Assembly (NCBI GenBank): GCA_958496175.1
Contig: OY292275.1
Span: 56,373,701-56,437,700 of the forward strand
Source of the DNA: Sisyra terminalis
Lineage: Eukaryota; Arthropoda; Insecta; Neuroptera; Sisyridae
Direction of reading: 5' to 3'
DNA: 64,000 nucleotides
This document shows, piece after piece, positions 11,889 through 24,204 of this stretch. The notes below the pieces were generated by a model that did no database searches, was not told where the DNA came from, and worked only from the letters and a program-made list of their open reading frames with translations. The position numbers and the translations under genes are program-made. Position 1 is the first letter of the stretch; each line of letters starts with the position of its first letter.

Positions 11889-12265
11889 CAGGGGTCGCCA
11901 AAGTAGTCGATGTAGACCCTTTGGGGTCGATTTGATCTAAAGAGTCGATTAGGGTTGAAGGAAAATAGGTCAATATATGCAGATAACACATAACAAACCA
12001 TGTAAATAAAGTTTGCGAATAGTTTTATAATTAACTTAATATCGGTTTCTTTACCAGAAAGAAGTTGATCAATGTATACTTATTTGGGGGGGGGAAGTAT
12101 TCACGTAATTTATTAAACAATGTACCTTAATGTCTAAAATCCTAAAATTAACGTACAAACAATGATCAAATTTTATTTTAACAATCGAAAATTACTTTTA
12201 TGAGGGTCGATGAGGGATTTCAAAAATAATGAAGGGCCGATGATTAACAAGTTTGGCAACCCCTG
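11889..12265. mobile_element. hAT MITE with perfect 8 bp duplication
   Basis: The 377 bp element begins CAGGGGTCGCCAAA and ends TTTGGCAACCCCTG, flanked on both sides by TTCTAGGC (11,881-11,888 and 12,266-12,273). Ends and duplication length are those of hAT transposons. No coding remnant. Confidence 0.9.
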
Positions 12266-12523
12266 TTCTAGGCTTTAAATCCAGCTACTCTACCATTAGT
12301 GGTACAAATTTAAATATTTTTCAGCTTTCCAGAACCAAAATCTGATAAGATAATTGGAGCAAGGAAAATTCAAAGATTTACTAATTTCTATTATTGAGAT
12401 GTTCTATAAATTTTCTTGTATTGAGAGTTTATGGTTTATAGAAACCAGAATGGGTGAAATATTTTGAATTAAACGGGAATCTATCTAAAAAAATTTCTAT
12501 AAATAAAAGGCTAACGAAAAATA

Positions 12524-13956
12524 GGGTAATGGTACCAAATACTGAACATTTTTGATAAAAACAACAAAAAGACATTTCATACAAAATTGTTATTTAACCT
12601 AATGAACGGTTACAAGCATTTATATTATTATTGAAATATTAGCTTTCAATTTTTAATGTTTTTTCTACTCTATTATTTAATAATTTACTTAAAATTATGA
12701 TAAAAGTCATTACAGCCGATTGTCCCTAATATTGAACACCTAGCACTTAATATTGACCGGTCATGTTCCAAATATTGAACAGTAGTGTCACATTTATGAT
12801 AGTTACAAAACTATACTTATTTTTTATCTGGATTATTAATTTTTTTATTCTTGGGATTTTTATTTTAAAATTATAAATAATTTTAACAAATTAACACGTT
12901 AGTCACTATCGGAATCAATCACAGGTCTTTGGCATCGTTTTTTGGTAACGCACCTCGTTGTATCTTGTTAGGTGCAGTGAGTTTGATCAGTTCTTTTTTA
13001 ATCTTTTTTTCTATATTTTCCTTTTGTTTTTTTGCGTTGTTCTTTTTTTTTTTGTTCACGTTTTTTCAATTTTTCAATCGTTGACCTAACTTACAGGGAA
13101 CAACTTGGTCTTGTTTTACTTTGTTAAATAAAGTACCCTTTGGTATATTATATTGCTGACTAGCTTTGTTAATACTTAATTCCGAATTTTTAACACTATT
13201 CACAGCATTTTCTAAATCCTCAAGACTATATTGCCATCTCTGACGGTTTTGAACTGACTTTTTGTTTTTAATTAGAGGTTTTGATGTCATTTTAAGACAC
13301 AGTTAAGTAAGTTACCTATCTAGAATGAAAATAAAATAAATACTTGCTTTAACTTAAAAAAAATATGTATTATTTAAATTTATTATTAATTATTTTGTGA
13401 ATTCTTTAAAACTGAAACCATAAACTTTAAGATAAACTTATCATTATCTGCAAATAATACCCTGGTCATTCAATGGTGCCTTAAATTTAATAAATGTTCT
13501 AATTACTGACCAACGAACATTTTAATGGTGCACTCGATAATTCACGACACCAATTGTTGAACAGATTAATATTTAAATTGCAGCGACAATTATAATAAAA
13601 ACAATTACTGACAACTAATCTTTGCTATTTTAACTTCATGATAAATACTAAATTATTTATTACAAAGTTATTAAACTTATAAAATTTGACTGTAAAAGTA
13701 CTTACTAAACACAACAAAGTTAAGTTTCTAATGACCAGTTTTCATGGTTTACTGACAGGTGTCCACAAACTTTTTTTTTTTAGTTTTATTGCGCAATATG
13801 TTTGCACATGTGACCATTTATATTTACAATATAAGTATTAATTAATAATTAGGTATATATTCAATATGAAATCAAACTTCAAATTATTCTAAAAATTAAG
13901 TTCCTACGCAGCCCGTTCAATAAATGGAGCCTGTTCAATATTTAGTACCGCTACTC
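12524..13956 (-). mobile_element. pogo/Tigger-like element, TA target, internally deleted
   Basis: Inverted ends are GGGTAATGGTACCAAATACT on the left and, reading inward from the right, GAGTAGCGGTACTAAATATT. The flanking dinucleotide is TA (12,522-12,523 and 13,957-13,958). Sub-terminal copies of AATATTGAACA at both ends look like transposase binding sites. The 1.43 kb body codes only for a psq-type HTH on the minus strand (13,066-13,290) and a Lys-rich stretch after it; no DDE catalytic domain is present. I infer a shortened, non-autonomous member of the psq-HTH branch of the Tc1/mariner-pogo superfamily. Confidence 0.78.
13066..13290 (-). CDS. Pipsqueak-type HTH protein fragment of a pogo-like transposase
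   Basis: The 74-codon ORF starts at ATG (13,290) and has an intact psq-like helix-turn-helix at about residues 20-60: WQYSLEDLENAV, then the recognition-helix region SINKASQQYNIPKGTL. In intact relatives this is the N-terminal DNA-binding part that binds the element's own ends, followed by CENPB-like HTH and DDE domains; those are missing. The stop is soon followed, in another frame, by a Lys-rich run typical of transposase tails, suggesting an internal deletion or a frameshift. A GTAAGT splice-donor-like string near 13,094 overlaps the last codons, so the reading could be spliced. The ORF is undamaged over the HTH, unlike most coding debris here. Domain call fairly sure; expression unknown. 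Confidence 0.65.
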   Translation of the reverse strand: MTSKPLIKNKKSVQNRQRWQYSLEDLENAVNSVKNSELSINKASQQYNIPKGTLFNKVKQDQVVPCKLGQRLKN

Positions 13957-13959
13957 TAT

Positions 13960-15530
13960 ATAAAAGACTGGTTTAAAAGTTTCTTATTGAAACTTTTTTG
14001 CAACTATTTGCCAAACTTCAAGTTGGTACTTTATCCACTCGGAAAATTCCGAGTGGGTAGAGTAAATTCAAGTGGGTACTAGTTAAGAAATATATCTATA
14101 TCTATAAATAAATATATTTCTTATAACCTCGAGAGTTTGTATCCCATATAAGTTGAAAATAAATGCGGTGATATCTATAATTTATTTAAGAAATTGTTTC
14201 CTAATACTCTGGATATAAACGTATGAATTACAAAGAACGAAAAAAAAATCTTTGATCTATTTAATCAAAAACATTGTCATTGACCACAAAATTTTAAATT
14301 TCTATAATCCCGAAACCTGAAACTTATAATTTTCCCAACCGAAAAAAAGAAAAACCTTTTACAAAACTATAAACTTTACATCAGAAAATTCCAGAGAAAA
14401 ATCGCTATAAAATATCCTTTACAACAAGTGATCTTTCTTTTTAATCAAATAAACTAAGTGTTAAACTTTTATCTGCAGTCATTCAATTGTGTTTTATTCC
14501 TCTATTCTTCGAGTGGCAAGATAAAGTTTGGAGAAATAACTTCAACAATTGCCACTTTACTCCACGAAAATATAATAATTTAATGTTGGAATTTCATCAG
14601 AAATATTTCTATCAACTGAAATTTATTAGTCTAAATTTCACTTTGAATCACTCAAGTAAAGCATACTTATATTTTAAAGTTATGACTCAAGAAAATATTA
14701 CTCATATAGAGCTTAATTAGATACAAAAATTACATGACGCACCAGTGATTGGTTAACGTTAAAAATTTTATATTTTTGCATTTTCATTACCAATAAATTA
14801 GCTAAAACTTTATTTATTATAATACTAAAACGCGTAACTATCTTAATTAAGCTTTAACTTCATAATAAGTGTGGAAAATCATCCACTTTTATTGGCAATT
14901 TAATTTTTTATTCTTGAGTTACATGGAGTTGTGAAATATTTCGTAAGATTTTTTTATTAATCTTTTTTTAACTATATATTTTTAGAACGTGGTTTAGGAA
15001 ACCTTAGTACTTAAGGCTTAACGGTTTATTATATTTCTTGAGGTCCTGTTCCACCTTAATCTAGAAGAAGTTAAACAAATTTCAATAATCAGGGTAAAAG
15101 GTATTAATCGATTAATTTAATATTAGGGTAAGTTATTTTCAATCAATTAACCCTCGATTTGGAATGCTTAATTTAAGGGATGTTAGGTAGGTGGAAAATT
15201 GAAGGAAAAGACAGAGAAAGTGATTAAATTAAGAAGTTTGTCTTTCGGATTGGTAGAAAATATTTGATATTCGGAAAATGATTTAAATTTTTTGTGCGGA
15301 CTTATCAAACTAGACTTAATGATTATCCAAACCACCTTGCCTTGAATCTGCTTGATAACAGTGCGGATATTAAGCGTCTCAAAAGAGTGTCGATACTTGA
15401 CCTTATATTTAGAATATTATTATTGTTGTTTTACTATAATTTTTAATGATAATTATGTCATTAGACACAACTAACCCACGAGTGTTGCAAGTGACCAATT
15501 GCAATTATTGCCAAGAGGTGCAAAAACAAA
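13960..15530. other. AT-rich noncoding stretch with one strong hairpin
   Basis: A hairpin with 18 bp arms (two mismatches) and a 2 nt loop lies at 14,027-14,064 around CACTCGGAA/TTCCGAGTG. Nothing else is recognised; the 77-codon ORF at 14,487-14,720 has no motif. Confidence 0.45.
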
Positions 15531-15540
15531 ATTGTTTTTT

Positions 15541-16018
15541 GAGGACAATAAAAGACGATTTTCCTATAGCGATTTTCCAATATTTTCTGCCATCTATCTG
15601 GCAGTAGCATAATTTCACGTTCATAAAAATTTTGATTTTAAATTACAAAAACTAATCCAAATGATTATTGATCATTTGATGTAAAAATTTCGTCTACTAA
15701 AAAGCTCATTCAAGTTTGATAACTCGTCCAAAGTGTTTGCTGCTATAATTAGATATAATCCCATTTTTACCATATTCTTCAGATCTGGCAGCTTCGGATT
15801 ATTAATAGTTCCAATATTACAACATTTTCCAAAGAGCAAAACTTTTACTTCAAATAGGAGGTCAAAAATCACTTGAAACAATTTTTTGCTATCAAAGAAA
15901 AAAAAATTATGATAGTGGAATTATGCTACTATCAGGAAGATAACAGAAGGTATGGGACTAAATTAGGCAAAATATAATTCAAGAAAATGTTTGTACACTA
16001 GAAGAAAATCGTCTTTCA
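15541..16018. repeat. Tandemly duplicated inverted-repeat element, unit 1
   Basis: The unit recurs directly at 16,128-16,620. It has nested inverted ends: an outer AAAGACGATTTTCC / GAAAATCGTCTTT, and an inner CAGTAGCATAATTTCAC (15,602) against GTGGAATTATGCTACT (15,916). Such nested ends suit a MITE. The ~69-75 residue minus-strand ORFs in both units (15,672-15,881; 16,257-16,484) share sequence only because the DNA is duplicated; neither has a recognised motif. Confidence 0.75.
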
Positions 16019-16127
16019 ATAATAAATTACAAATTCGAGTCAGAGATATATAAATTAAGAAGTTCGTCCCTTGGATTGGTTGAAAATATTTGATATTCGG
16101 AAAATGATTTAAATTTTTGGGTTTTTG

Positions 16128-16620
16128 AGGAAAATAAAAGACGATTTTCCTATTCCGAAAATATTGGAAAATATTTTCCCATATTTTCTGCCATCGATCT
16201 AGCAGTAGCATAATTTCACACTCATAAAAATTTTGTTTTTAGATGGCAAGAACTATTCAAATGATTATTGATCTTTTGATGTAAAGATTTCGTCTACTGA
16301 AAAGCTCCATCAAGTTCGGTAACTTGCCCAAAGCTTTTGCCGCTATAATAAGATATAATCCCATTTTTACCATATTCTTCAGATCTGGCACCTTCGGATT
16401 ATTATTAGTTCCAATATTACAATATTTTTCAAGCGGCAAAACCTTTACCTCAAATTGGATGAGGTAAAAAATCACTTGGAACAATTTTTACTATCATAGA
16501 ACAAAAATTTTATGATAGTGGAATTATGCTAGTACCAGAAGATAACAGAAGGTATGGGACTAAATTGGGCAAAAAATAATTCAATAAAATGATTGTACAC
16601 TAAATAAAAATCGTCTTTCA
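16128..16620. repeat. Tandemly duplicated inverted-repeat element, unit 2
   Basis: Second unit, offset by about 587 bp from the first, and similar along nearly its whole length, including the AAAAGACGATTTTCCTAT start, the AGTAGCATAATTTCAC / GTGGAATTATGCTA inverted pair, and the AAATCGTCTTTCA end. The stretch just before it (about 16,066-16,116) also matches 15,241-15,293, so the duplication took flanking DNA along. Confidence 0.75.
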
Positions 16621-16639
16621 TTCCTCCCCCAAAAGATAT

Positions 16640-17920
16640 GACTTTCCGAACCACCTAATAAGTTACACATTTGGTGATAATGATAAGAAAATGTTATCAA
16701 TTAAAAAAAAAACTTTATAGTTTTCCTTCCGATTTCAAAACATTCGAAGCCAAAACTGAAGGTATAAAATCAATCGGAAGTTTTTGGAGTCGAAGATTAG
16801 TAATATCCCTAGGTTAACTAGTGATATACGACATTTAAGTACTAACGATGGAAGTTCCAGTAATGGAATTTATTAGATTATTAACCTCTAGACTCACAAA
16901 CTATATTCTAATAAATGGCAGAAATGCAAAGCTAAATATAACACTTCTCCTACGTGGATGATTTAAAATTTTTGTAGATTTTAACAAGAAACATTTATTG
17001 GATTAATCTTTGGCTAAAATTCTTTTCACATTACCATCAAACAAAGAGCGATTGAAGCATACATATAAGTCTCAGAAAAATGAATCACTTCAGCCTAGGT
17101 AGACAAGAGGAATATTGAAAATATATTCAAATGACTCACAACTTAAAATTGCAGAATGTAGACGATGTAAAACGGAAATGTCCAAACAACGTTCAGACTA
17201 ATAAATTCTCCAACACCATAACGTTTTCATCCACCACACCGCAGAAAATCGCATTAAATCATTTTCCACAACTATGCAAAAACTTTTCCAATCCGATTTT
17301 TTTTTACACGAAAATCAATTTAAATAATATCCAAACACTAATGAGAAAAAATCGAAATGTATAGCACTCGGTTTTGATGTGAAAGTGAACCGAAACGCCC
17401 ACATTAGTGTTGGAATAATCGTGGTTTGTGATGGCAATGCACTTTTCATGGATGCAGTACACGGAAAAAGACAAGGTTAAGCGTAGGCCCGCAACTCAGA
17501 GGCACGGACAACACCTAACCTTTGTGAAAAACGAAAGAGAAATAAAAAACGTTTAATCTTAATGATTAATTAAGAAAACGAGTTATTTTTAAAAGCGAAA
17601 TAATCGATTCGATTTTAAATTAGATATTAAGACTTTTTGATTTACGGCTCGTAAATGCCACAATGGTGAATATATGAACGGAAGAAAGTGCTATAACTAA
17701 TAAAGTTATGGCGCTATATTTGAAATATATAAGACCTCGAAGATGTATCGACACTTATAGATTAATTTTAACGATTTCAGATAGAAAAAAAAAACGATTT
17801 GTGTACTTATGTACGCACGTGAGAAGTTATACATCTTTGGTATTAAATAAAAAATGATTTCAATCCACTGCCATAGTCTCTTCCGGTAATGCCTGAACTG
17901 GCACATCAATTATAAGGTTT
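16640..17920. other. AT-rich noncoding stretch
   Basis: No gene recognised. About 17,385-17,530 is noticeably richer in G+C than its surroundings and not obviously repeated within this window; it may be conserved host DNA, but nothing proves it. Confidence 0.35.
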
Positions 17921-17924
17921 GTGA

Positions 17925-19600
17925 TTACTAAAATATGATACATTTATAAACATAATTTGCTTTTAATATCAAAATACATAATAAGAAAACGTATGAGTTG
18001 CAGCAAAAACAAGGACAAAGAATATAAAGTTGTAAACACATCTATTTTAGTAGAATACAAATAAAATATAATAATTATTGTCACAAATTTTATCTATCAT
18101 GTCATTAGTTTCAACTGTCATTTTGATTTCATTCAATTACTAATTTTACTGATTTGTCAGTTGTGTCAGTGTTGGACTGTGAATATTTCACGGAAAGTTA
18201 CTGGTTTTTTAAACAAAAGATTAAATTGGCTATTTATATATAGATACTGGATGTTTACACAGATGGTTGTTTGTACATTCTATATAATATGTATATTTAT
18301 TTGGCAAATTGGTTCATTCAAATGAAAAAAACAATAATTTAATTTTTCTTTCACCTTTAATTGTGAATAACTTTTGAAAAACTGATTTTATGTAAAAACG
18401 TTAAGAGACCTTTTTTGTAGAGCATTAAATTCCCTTCCAGAATCTATATTGCTCATTTCTAAATATTTATTTTTTCGTTAGTTACAAAATTCCAAAATAA
18501 AGAAGATAAATCTAAAAAGTATATCAATGTCTGAAGCTTGATTATTCGGAAACGGCGACTCTGGCAAAAATTTTCAAAGAGACGTTTTTTGTAGGGAATT
18601 TAATTTTCTATAAATTGACGCAAAAATAAAAGCACAAATAAAAAATCGAAATTAAAGATGGTAGACCTCTTAATATTAATATTAAGGGTTCAAACCTTCC
18701 CAATTTTTTTTTTTTGTCACCTTGAAGAATATTTTTGATATATTTTTCAAAAAAAAAATAGCCGTTTTTTTTTGGCCCAGTCTAATAGATATGTATATTA
18801 ATACAATAGTAATTGTATATTTTATTTACCCATTTATATCTATGAATTGAAACTGATTTTTAGTTCAAATATAGAAAAATATAATCCAATATAATGTATC
18901 AATCGACTTTCCTTACATTATTTTAAATATTACATTGAATAATTTAAAAAAAAATATCTTCCTTTCAGATGCATTTAATTCTCATAGTAATAATAGGCAA
19001 AGGTATGTAATATGTATGCATATATGTCAGCAAATATAGAGAATACATATTGTAAACCCATACGTGTGAGTAAAATACAATCATTGCCACAAATATGAAT
19101 TAAATGCTTCTTCCTATGGTTTGAGTATTAATTTTGTTTTCATTTAATTGTCAATTTTTGCCGTTTGTCAGTTGTGTTAGTATTGAACGGTGAATATTTC
19201 ACGGGAAATTACTAGTTATGTATTAATATGCATACTGTTAGACTGTAAAATTTGAAAATATTTAGTTCGACGATGTCTATGTTCTAAATTAAAAATACAA
19301 ATGATTGTGACTTTTGGCCTATTGTAAAGGCTGAAGTTTTTAAACTTTAGGTCTGATTCGGAATTGTTCGGGACAATAGAGTCCAGATCTTTCCCCCTAC
19401 CAACAAGAGAAAAACATTTGCGACCGCTGAGATCGACTCAATAGAGTATTTTAGTGGTTTTAGTCGTTTTAGTACTTTGCAAATTGTTTAAAGTTTCTAA
19501 ATAAACATTTACGACCAACTCTTCCTACTGTAGCAACGACGTAACACTAAAAAATAAGATTATTTTTTCATAACGCCACTAAAGAATTATAACTTCAAAA
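17925..19600 (+). repeat. Composite repeat (blocks X and Y), copy 1
   Basis: 17,925-18,315 (block X) matches 43,798-43,850 plus 44,873-45,200, and about 18,990-19,600 (block Y) matches about 45,530-46,060. X and Y also resemble each other (TTTGTCAGTTGTG ... GTGAATATTTCACGG ... TTACTAGTT), so the parent element contains an internal direct repeat. The other copy has inverted ends and TA flanks; this one has lost them. Between X and Y lies a different hAT-type insertion (about 18,330-18,786). A coding-like stretch in Y (about 19,335-19,470) is broken here but open in the other copy. Confidence 0.72.
18330..18786. mobile_element. hAT-type palindromic MITE fragment
   Basis: The right end reads GGCCCAGTCTA, preceded by poly-A/T. 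The core TTAATATTAATATTAAGGGTT and the phrase TTTTTTGTAGAGCATTAAATT are shared with the other long palindromic MITEs. The left end is unclear and only part of the palindrome remains. Confidence 0.55.
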
Positions 19601-19699
19601 ATCAAATCTAAATACTGCTGATCAAGTTCAATCGAACAAATCAATAAATTTAGGGAAACTAAATTTTTAAGTCAGATTACCGAAGTTGCAAGTGCATGT

Positions 19700-20850
19700 C
19701 AGAGGTCAATGAAGCCATATTATAACAAAAAAATAAATAAATAAAAAAATGTACCACCGCTGAGTTATTCACAGCTTGCAACCAACCAACGTCTGCAAAA
19801 CCGGATTCTATATTACATTTAAAACCAAGAGATAAATGCAAAAAAGTTCAAAAAAAAACAATCATTCAAAAGATTGCTATTAAACATCACATAAATTAAT
19901 AAGAGATTAATTGTAAATTTTTTAACCAAAATTTGTATGGTAATCACCACTTACATTAAAATTATATCCTACAATCAATATTCAGTGAAAATCTTTTTTT
20001 TCTTCTATTAATTTATATGAATGGTACAGCAATATTTACTGCGCAAATTACTGAAAGATCTATACGTTTCGCGTTTACCTTGAGTCAATATTTGTAACCT
20101 TAAAAAGAAAGAAACACCGAAAGATTTTCTTCTCAACAATAAAGTTTAAGATAACATTCTTTTACATTCAAAGATAATAAACATCTCCACTATATTATTC
20201 AATAAAAACAACATTTTCCTTAAGTAAACGCCTTTAAATCTTACAGGAAGAAATTGAAAATTTTTCTATATACTTATCGAAGCATGAAAATGAAGAATTA
20301 GATCAAACATAATCGACAATTAAACAATTATTGTGGCTTATATATCAATATCTAAACATCCTTGACATAAGTCAAAATGTCCTCAACTAAGAACTGCGCA
20401 AATAAAAATACCTGATAGGATTTTTCTTTTTGAGTTCATGAAAAACGGAACTGCGCAGAGTAAGAAAGTTCGTAATTATGTTGATTTAATTAATTTGAGA
20501 AAATATTTTAAGTGGACAAATAGAGAATGTTTCTCGATTAAATATTTAATGTTGCGAAACGTATATAATATAAGACATTGTTTAATTCTTATATAAATTT
20601 ATAAGACAAAGAATTGTGACTACCAAATTCTTGTGCATACAAATTCCTTTTAATAACATGTGCAATGCATTCGATCACATGACACTAACGTCATCGAGAT
20701 AAAGTGTATGAAAAGTAAGATAATTTTCTTTGCTTTTTAGTCGAAAAATTTGAAGAAAAAAAAATCCTAATTACTCACATACCTAATTGCTTATGACCTC
20801 CAAACTTTGTTATTCCACATTTTTTAAATTTTCTTTTAATGACGTTTTAT
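19700..20850. other. AT-rich noncoding stretch
   Basis: No gene or element recognised; A/T homopolymers, and two copies of AACTGCGCA near 20,393 and 20,450. Confidence 0.35.
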
Positions 20851-21017
20851 TGGGTAGTCTAGAAAGTTGCCGAAAGTGTCGATTTTTTCGGTGAAAAACC
20901 GAGGTTTTGGAAGGACATAATTTTTAAGTTAAAGTTTGTAGAGCTGAATGATATTTATTTAATGTAATAAATGCATTTAAAAATTTAATTAAGCTGCATT
21001 TCTAACCACTAACAGAA

Positions 21018-21835
21018 ATCGTTGAACTTTACTTTGAGAACCAATATTTAATTGTATGAACATAGCGACGATATTGTCGTTAATGCAACTTTGGAAATGC
21101 AAGGAAAATTGCAAGTTTTGGGCCACTGAAAAACTTAGAGTGGTACCCAGTGGTTAAAAGCAGAGTTTGGAGTGCAGTAATATCAGGAAGCCGATTTTTT
21201 TCAATGATAGTGCAGTGACCATAAATGGAGAACAAGATAGGGCCATGCTTTAAAATTTTGTGAGACCTGTTATAAAACGAAGACCAGAAATATGGTTCCA
21301 GAAAGAAAATGCTACCTGCCATACAACTGAAGTTACATTGGAAGTTTGTAAGGCTTTTTGTGGCAACCAAATCTCGAAAAGATGAGTTATAGATTATCCG
21401 CCGCAATCTCTGGGCCTCACGAGCCCTGTTTTTTTTTTATGAGGATGTTTGAAGGGAAAATTTTTTGCAAATAAACCTCAGAAAATTCCACAGCTTTAGA
21501 AAAATATTCGTGCCGAAATAAGGGTAATTACCTGCCATACAACTGAAGCCACATTGGAAGTTCTAAGGGCCTTTTTTGACAACCAAATAATCTCGAAAAG
21601 ATGAGTCGTGGATTATCCGCCGCGATTTCCGAACCTCAAGTTCCCTGATTTTTTTTTTATGGAGATGTTTGAAAGGAAATTTTTTTGCAAATAAACCTCG
21701 AAAAATTCCACAACTTGAAGAAAAAATTTGTGCCGAAATAGCACATTGGAGCCAGAAACGTTAAGAATTGTAATGAACTATGGCTTCGAAAAAGCTCATA
21801 TGTTCGAAGTGGAAAATGGGAGACATTTAAAGACA
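21018..21835 (+). pseudogene. Mariner-like transposase pseudogene
   Basis: Plus-strand pieces read, in order: IVELYFENQYLIV (N-terminal HTH region, 21,018), FWATEKL-like residues after a large deletion (frame breaks), VTINGEQDRAML (about 21,213), WFQKENATCHTTEVTLEV (about 21,296; the mariner-type Q-D/G-A-T-C-H catalytic region, with the expected Asp altered), DYPPQSLGLTSPVFF (the xPPxSPDL...DFFLWG region, with the second catalytic Asp lost in this copy), FANKPQKIPQL, and ETLRIVMNYGFEKAHM plus EVENGRHLK at the C-terminus. Several in-frame stops and shifts are present. A ~345-residue enzyme is expected; this is a relic. The 108- and 72-residue ORFs overlapping it are shadows or fragments. Confidence 0.8.
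21313..21740 (+). repeat. 216 bp tandem duplication inside the transposase relic
   Basis: 21,313-21,528 is repeated at 21,529-21,740, from TACCTGCCATACAACTGAAG to TGCCGAAATA. The copies differ by several substitutions and share the same TGA inside the AAAAGATGAGT string, so the stop is probably older than the duplication. Confidence 0.85.
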
Positions 21836-21979
21836 ATTAAGAGATGTTATATTTCATATTTAATAGTAAAAAACTTCACAAAAAGCTTTATTTTTGGTGC
21901 TTTAAAGCTTAAACTAATAAAAAAACATCAAACATTTAGTGACTAATTAAAAACACCTTCGCAACTTTTGAACCATTCT

Positions 21980-24200
21980 GTATTTAAAGCATACAATAAT
22001 TCCAAATAACTTTAAAAAAATTGAATTTACAAGTAAATTTTCCAACTTCTTCGTCCAAACTTTGGTTCGTTGACGGGATTGGAATTCAATAGATAATAAT
22101 ACCAGGACAATAAGTTCATATACTTCCTTATATCCTATAAATTTCCAGATTAGTAACTATCCTTCTTTTCAGGGGAGAATAAGATCTTTCCCTTGAACAA
22201 TTTGTCAAAATTATGGTACAACTCTTGAAGATTCTGAGTACAAAATATTTCATTTATTTTCTGCGGAGATATCTTCAGTTTTTGTAATGAATACTTAAGT
22301 AGATATTGTAAGTAAATACATTAATTTACTAAGGTCTTTTCTAAATCATTAGCGTACTAAATAAGTACCTACCACGTATTTCTATTACCCAGAGTCTGCA
22401 TAGGACTTGAAAAATTCTAACAAAAATTTAGGAATCGAATTTAGAAATAAATTCTTCAGTTGCAAAAAAAAATAATACAATTATGAAGATCTCAAAATTG
22501 TTCTGAATATCCTCAAAATGGCAGTCATTTTATTACCATTAACAATTCAAAATTGTAATGTGATCAATTAAAAGATAAATTCTAAATAAAATTTGCCGTT
22601 CCTTAAAATCGTGCCATCCTAACTTATCATCCTTACTTCATTGAACATACAACAATAAACTCATTTAAAAATATGATATATGATAGTTTTACGAAGAGCT
22701 TATGAAAATTTGTGAAAGCTTTTCCCCATTAAGGAAAAATAACACCCTGAATTTGATTCCAAATTAGCAATTTAAACGAATAAAAATAACGAATTTCTTT
22801 TTCCCCAATCAAACATAAACATTCTATTGAAAAGTTACGACTTATTTTTATTACCTTAGAAAAAAATTAAATATAAAAATAACGTTACAAACAAGACGGT
22901 AATCATTCAAAAGGTATTACTAAAAATCTGCTTATATATTTACATATCGAATCAAACGCGAAAACTTTTCGCAACTAAAGCAATTATTTTATTTTTTGTC
23001 CTCTTTTCTCCGTCCACGAAACCAATCATTGAATAATATTTATATAATATTCGTAATAAAATTACAAGTCGAATAAATTCCCAGCCACAATCGATGAAAT
23101 AAATCGATTGATATGTAACACTTGAACTGAATTATTGCCTTTGTCAAAAGACCATTTATTTAATGACATTGATTATGTTTTGTGTGTTTAGAATTTTGCG
23201 ATTGCCAAGCTCTTGCAATTAATTACGTGAACATTTTATTCAAATTAATTAGAACCAATATTCGGTTTCTTCTCTGTTATATATCTCAAAATTAATTATA
23301 GAAACTTTCCCTTGAGAATATAGTCATTTCAATTCGAGGAATGCTTTTTGTAAGACACCTTTGAAGATATATGAATTATTGAGGAAAATTACTTTTCAAT
23401 AATATTGGTTTTCTAGTGGGAAGTATAAAAGAATTTTTTTCCCAAAAGTTTGTGATAAAGTTATTAGTAAATAATAAAAATATTATATTTATTCGATAAT
23501 TGAAACCAAGAACCAACCTAACTGCTTAAATTCCGACAAAATTTAGGCAGAATTATAATTAAGAAGTTACCACAATGGATCACTTTAAAAATTTTTCTCA
23601 ATCTTTCTTGGATTTTTTTTTTAAATTCCACTAGATTTTTTCAACTTACATTTTAGAACAATTGATCATAGTGTTTAAAAATCTATAAATATAATTATTA
23701 TCAATAGTTTCATAAACATTTGCATTATCTTAATTACGGAAACAAGAACGAAAGATAATATTAAAAGTTTCAAGAAATATAGATTTTTTTTTAAAATATT
23801 TTATAAATAGAACTTTATCAAGCCATAAAAATTTATCACAAACTATGAAACACTTGTTCTTGTGTTATATTTTTAAATCAATCTAAATAGCTTTAAATTT
23901 ATTGACTGATATTTTTAAATATGGAATAAATGAATAATTATGAATTGACTTTATTTTTAAAACAATACTGCGATTGTAAAATTATCGTGGTACAAAGTGC
24001 AGTTAGAAATGCTGAAGATAATATAAGTTGCTTTTATTTTTCAACTGGGCCGTTTATTTTAAAAATGAACCAAGGATGTACTGTTTTCTTTTTCAACTAT
24101 AAGAATATAAATTTAACTATCAAAGAAATTGTATCAAAAATCAATAATTTGTGAAAATTTCACAATTTAAATATCAAGATAATACAAAAGTTATTGTCTG
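21980..24200. other. AT-rich noncoding stretch
   Basis: No gene recognised. A 74-codon ORF at 23,930-24,154 is open but has no familiar motif and no repeat similarity seen here; treated as chance. Confidence 0.35.
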
Positions 24201-24204
24201 TAAT

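Larger units (their letters stand above)
20852..21973 (+). mobile_element. Tc1/mariner-superfamily element, dead
   Basis: The left end (GTAGTCTAGAAAGTTGCCGAA) and the inverted right end (TTCGCAACTTTTGAACCATTCTGTA) correspond, giving imperfect terminal repeats around a transposase remnant. Much of the N-terminal half of the gene is deleted and a 216 bp segment of its C-terminal part is duplicated in tandem. The ends are approximate; no clean TA duplication could be fixed. Confidence 0.7.

Noticed and set aside
11650..11991. 113-residue minus-strand ORF
   Set aside because: It runs across the ends of two separate hAT MITEs and the DNA between them; no protein motif.
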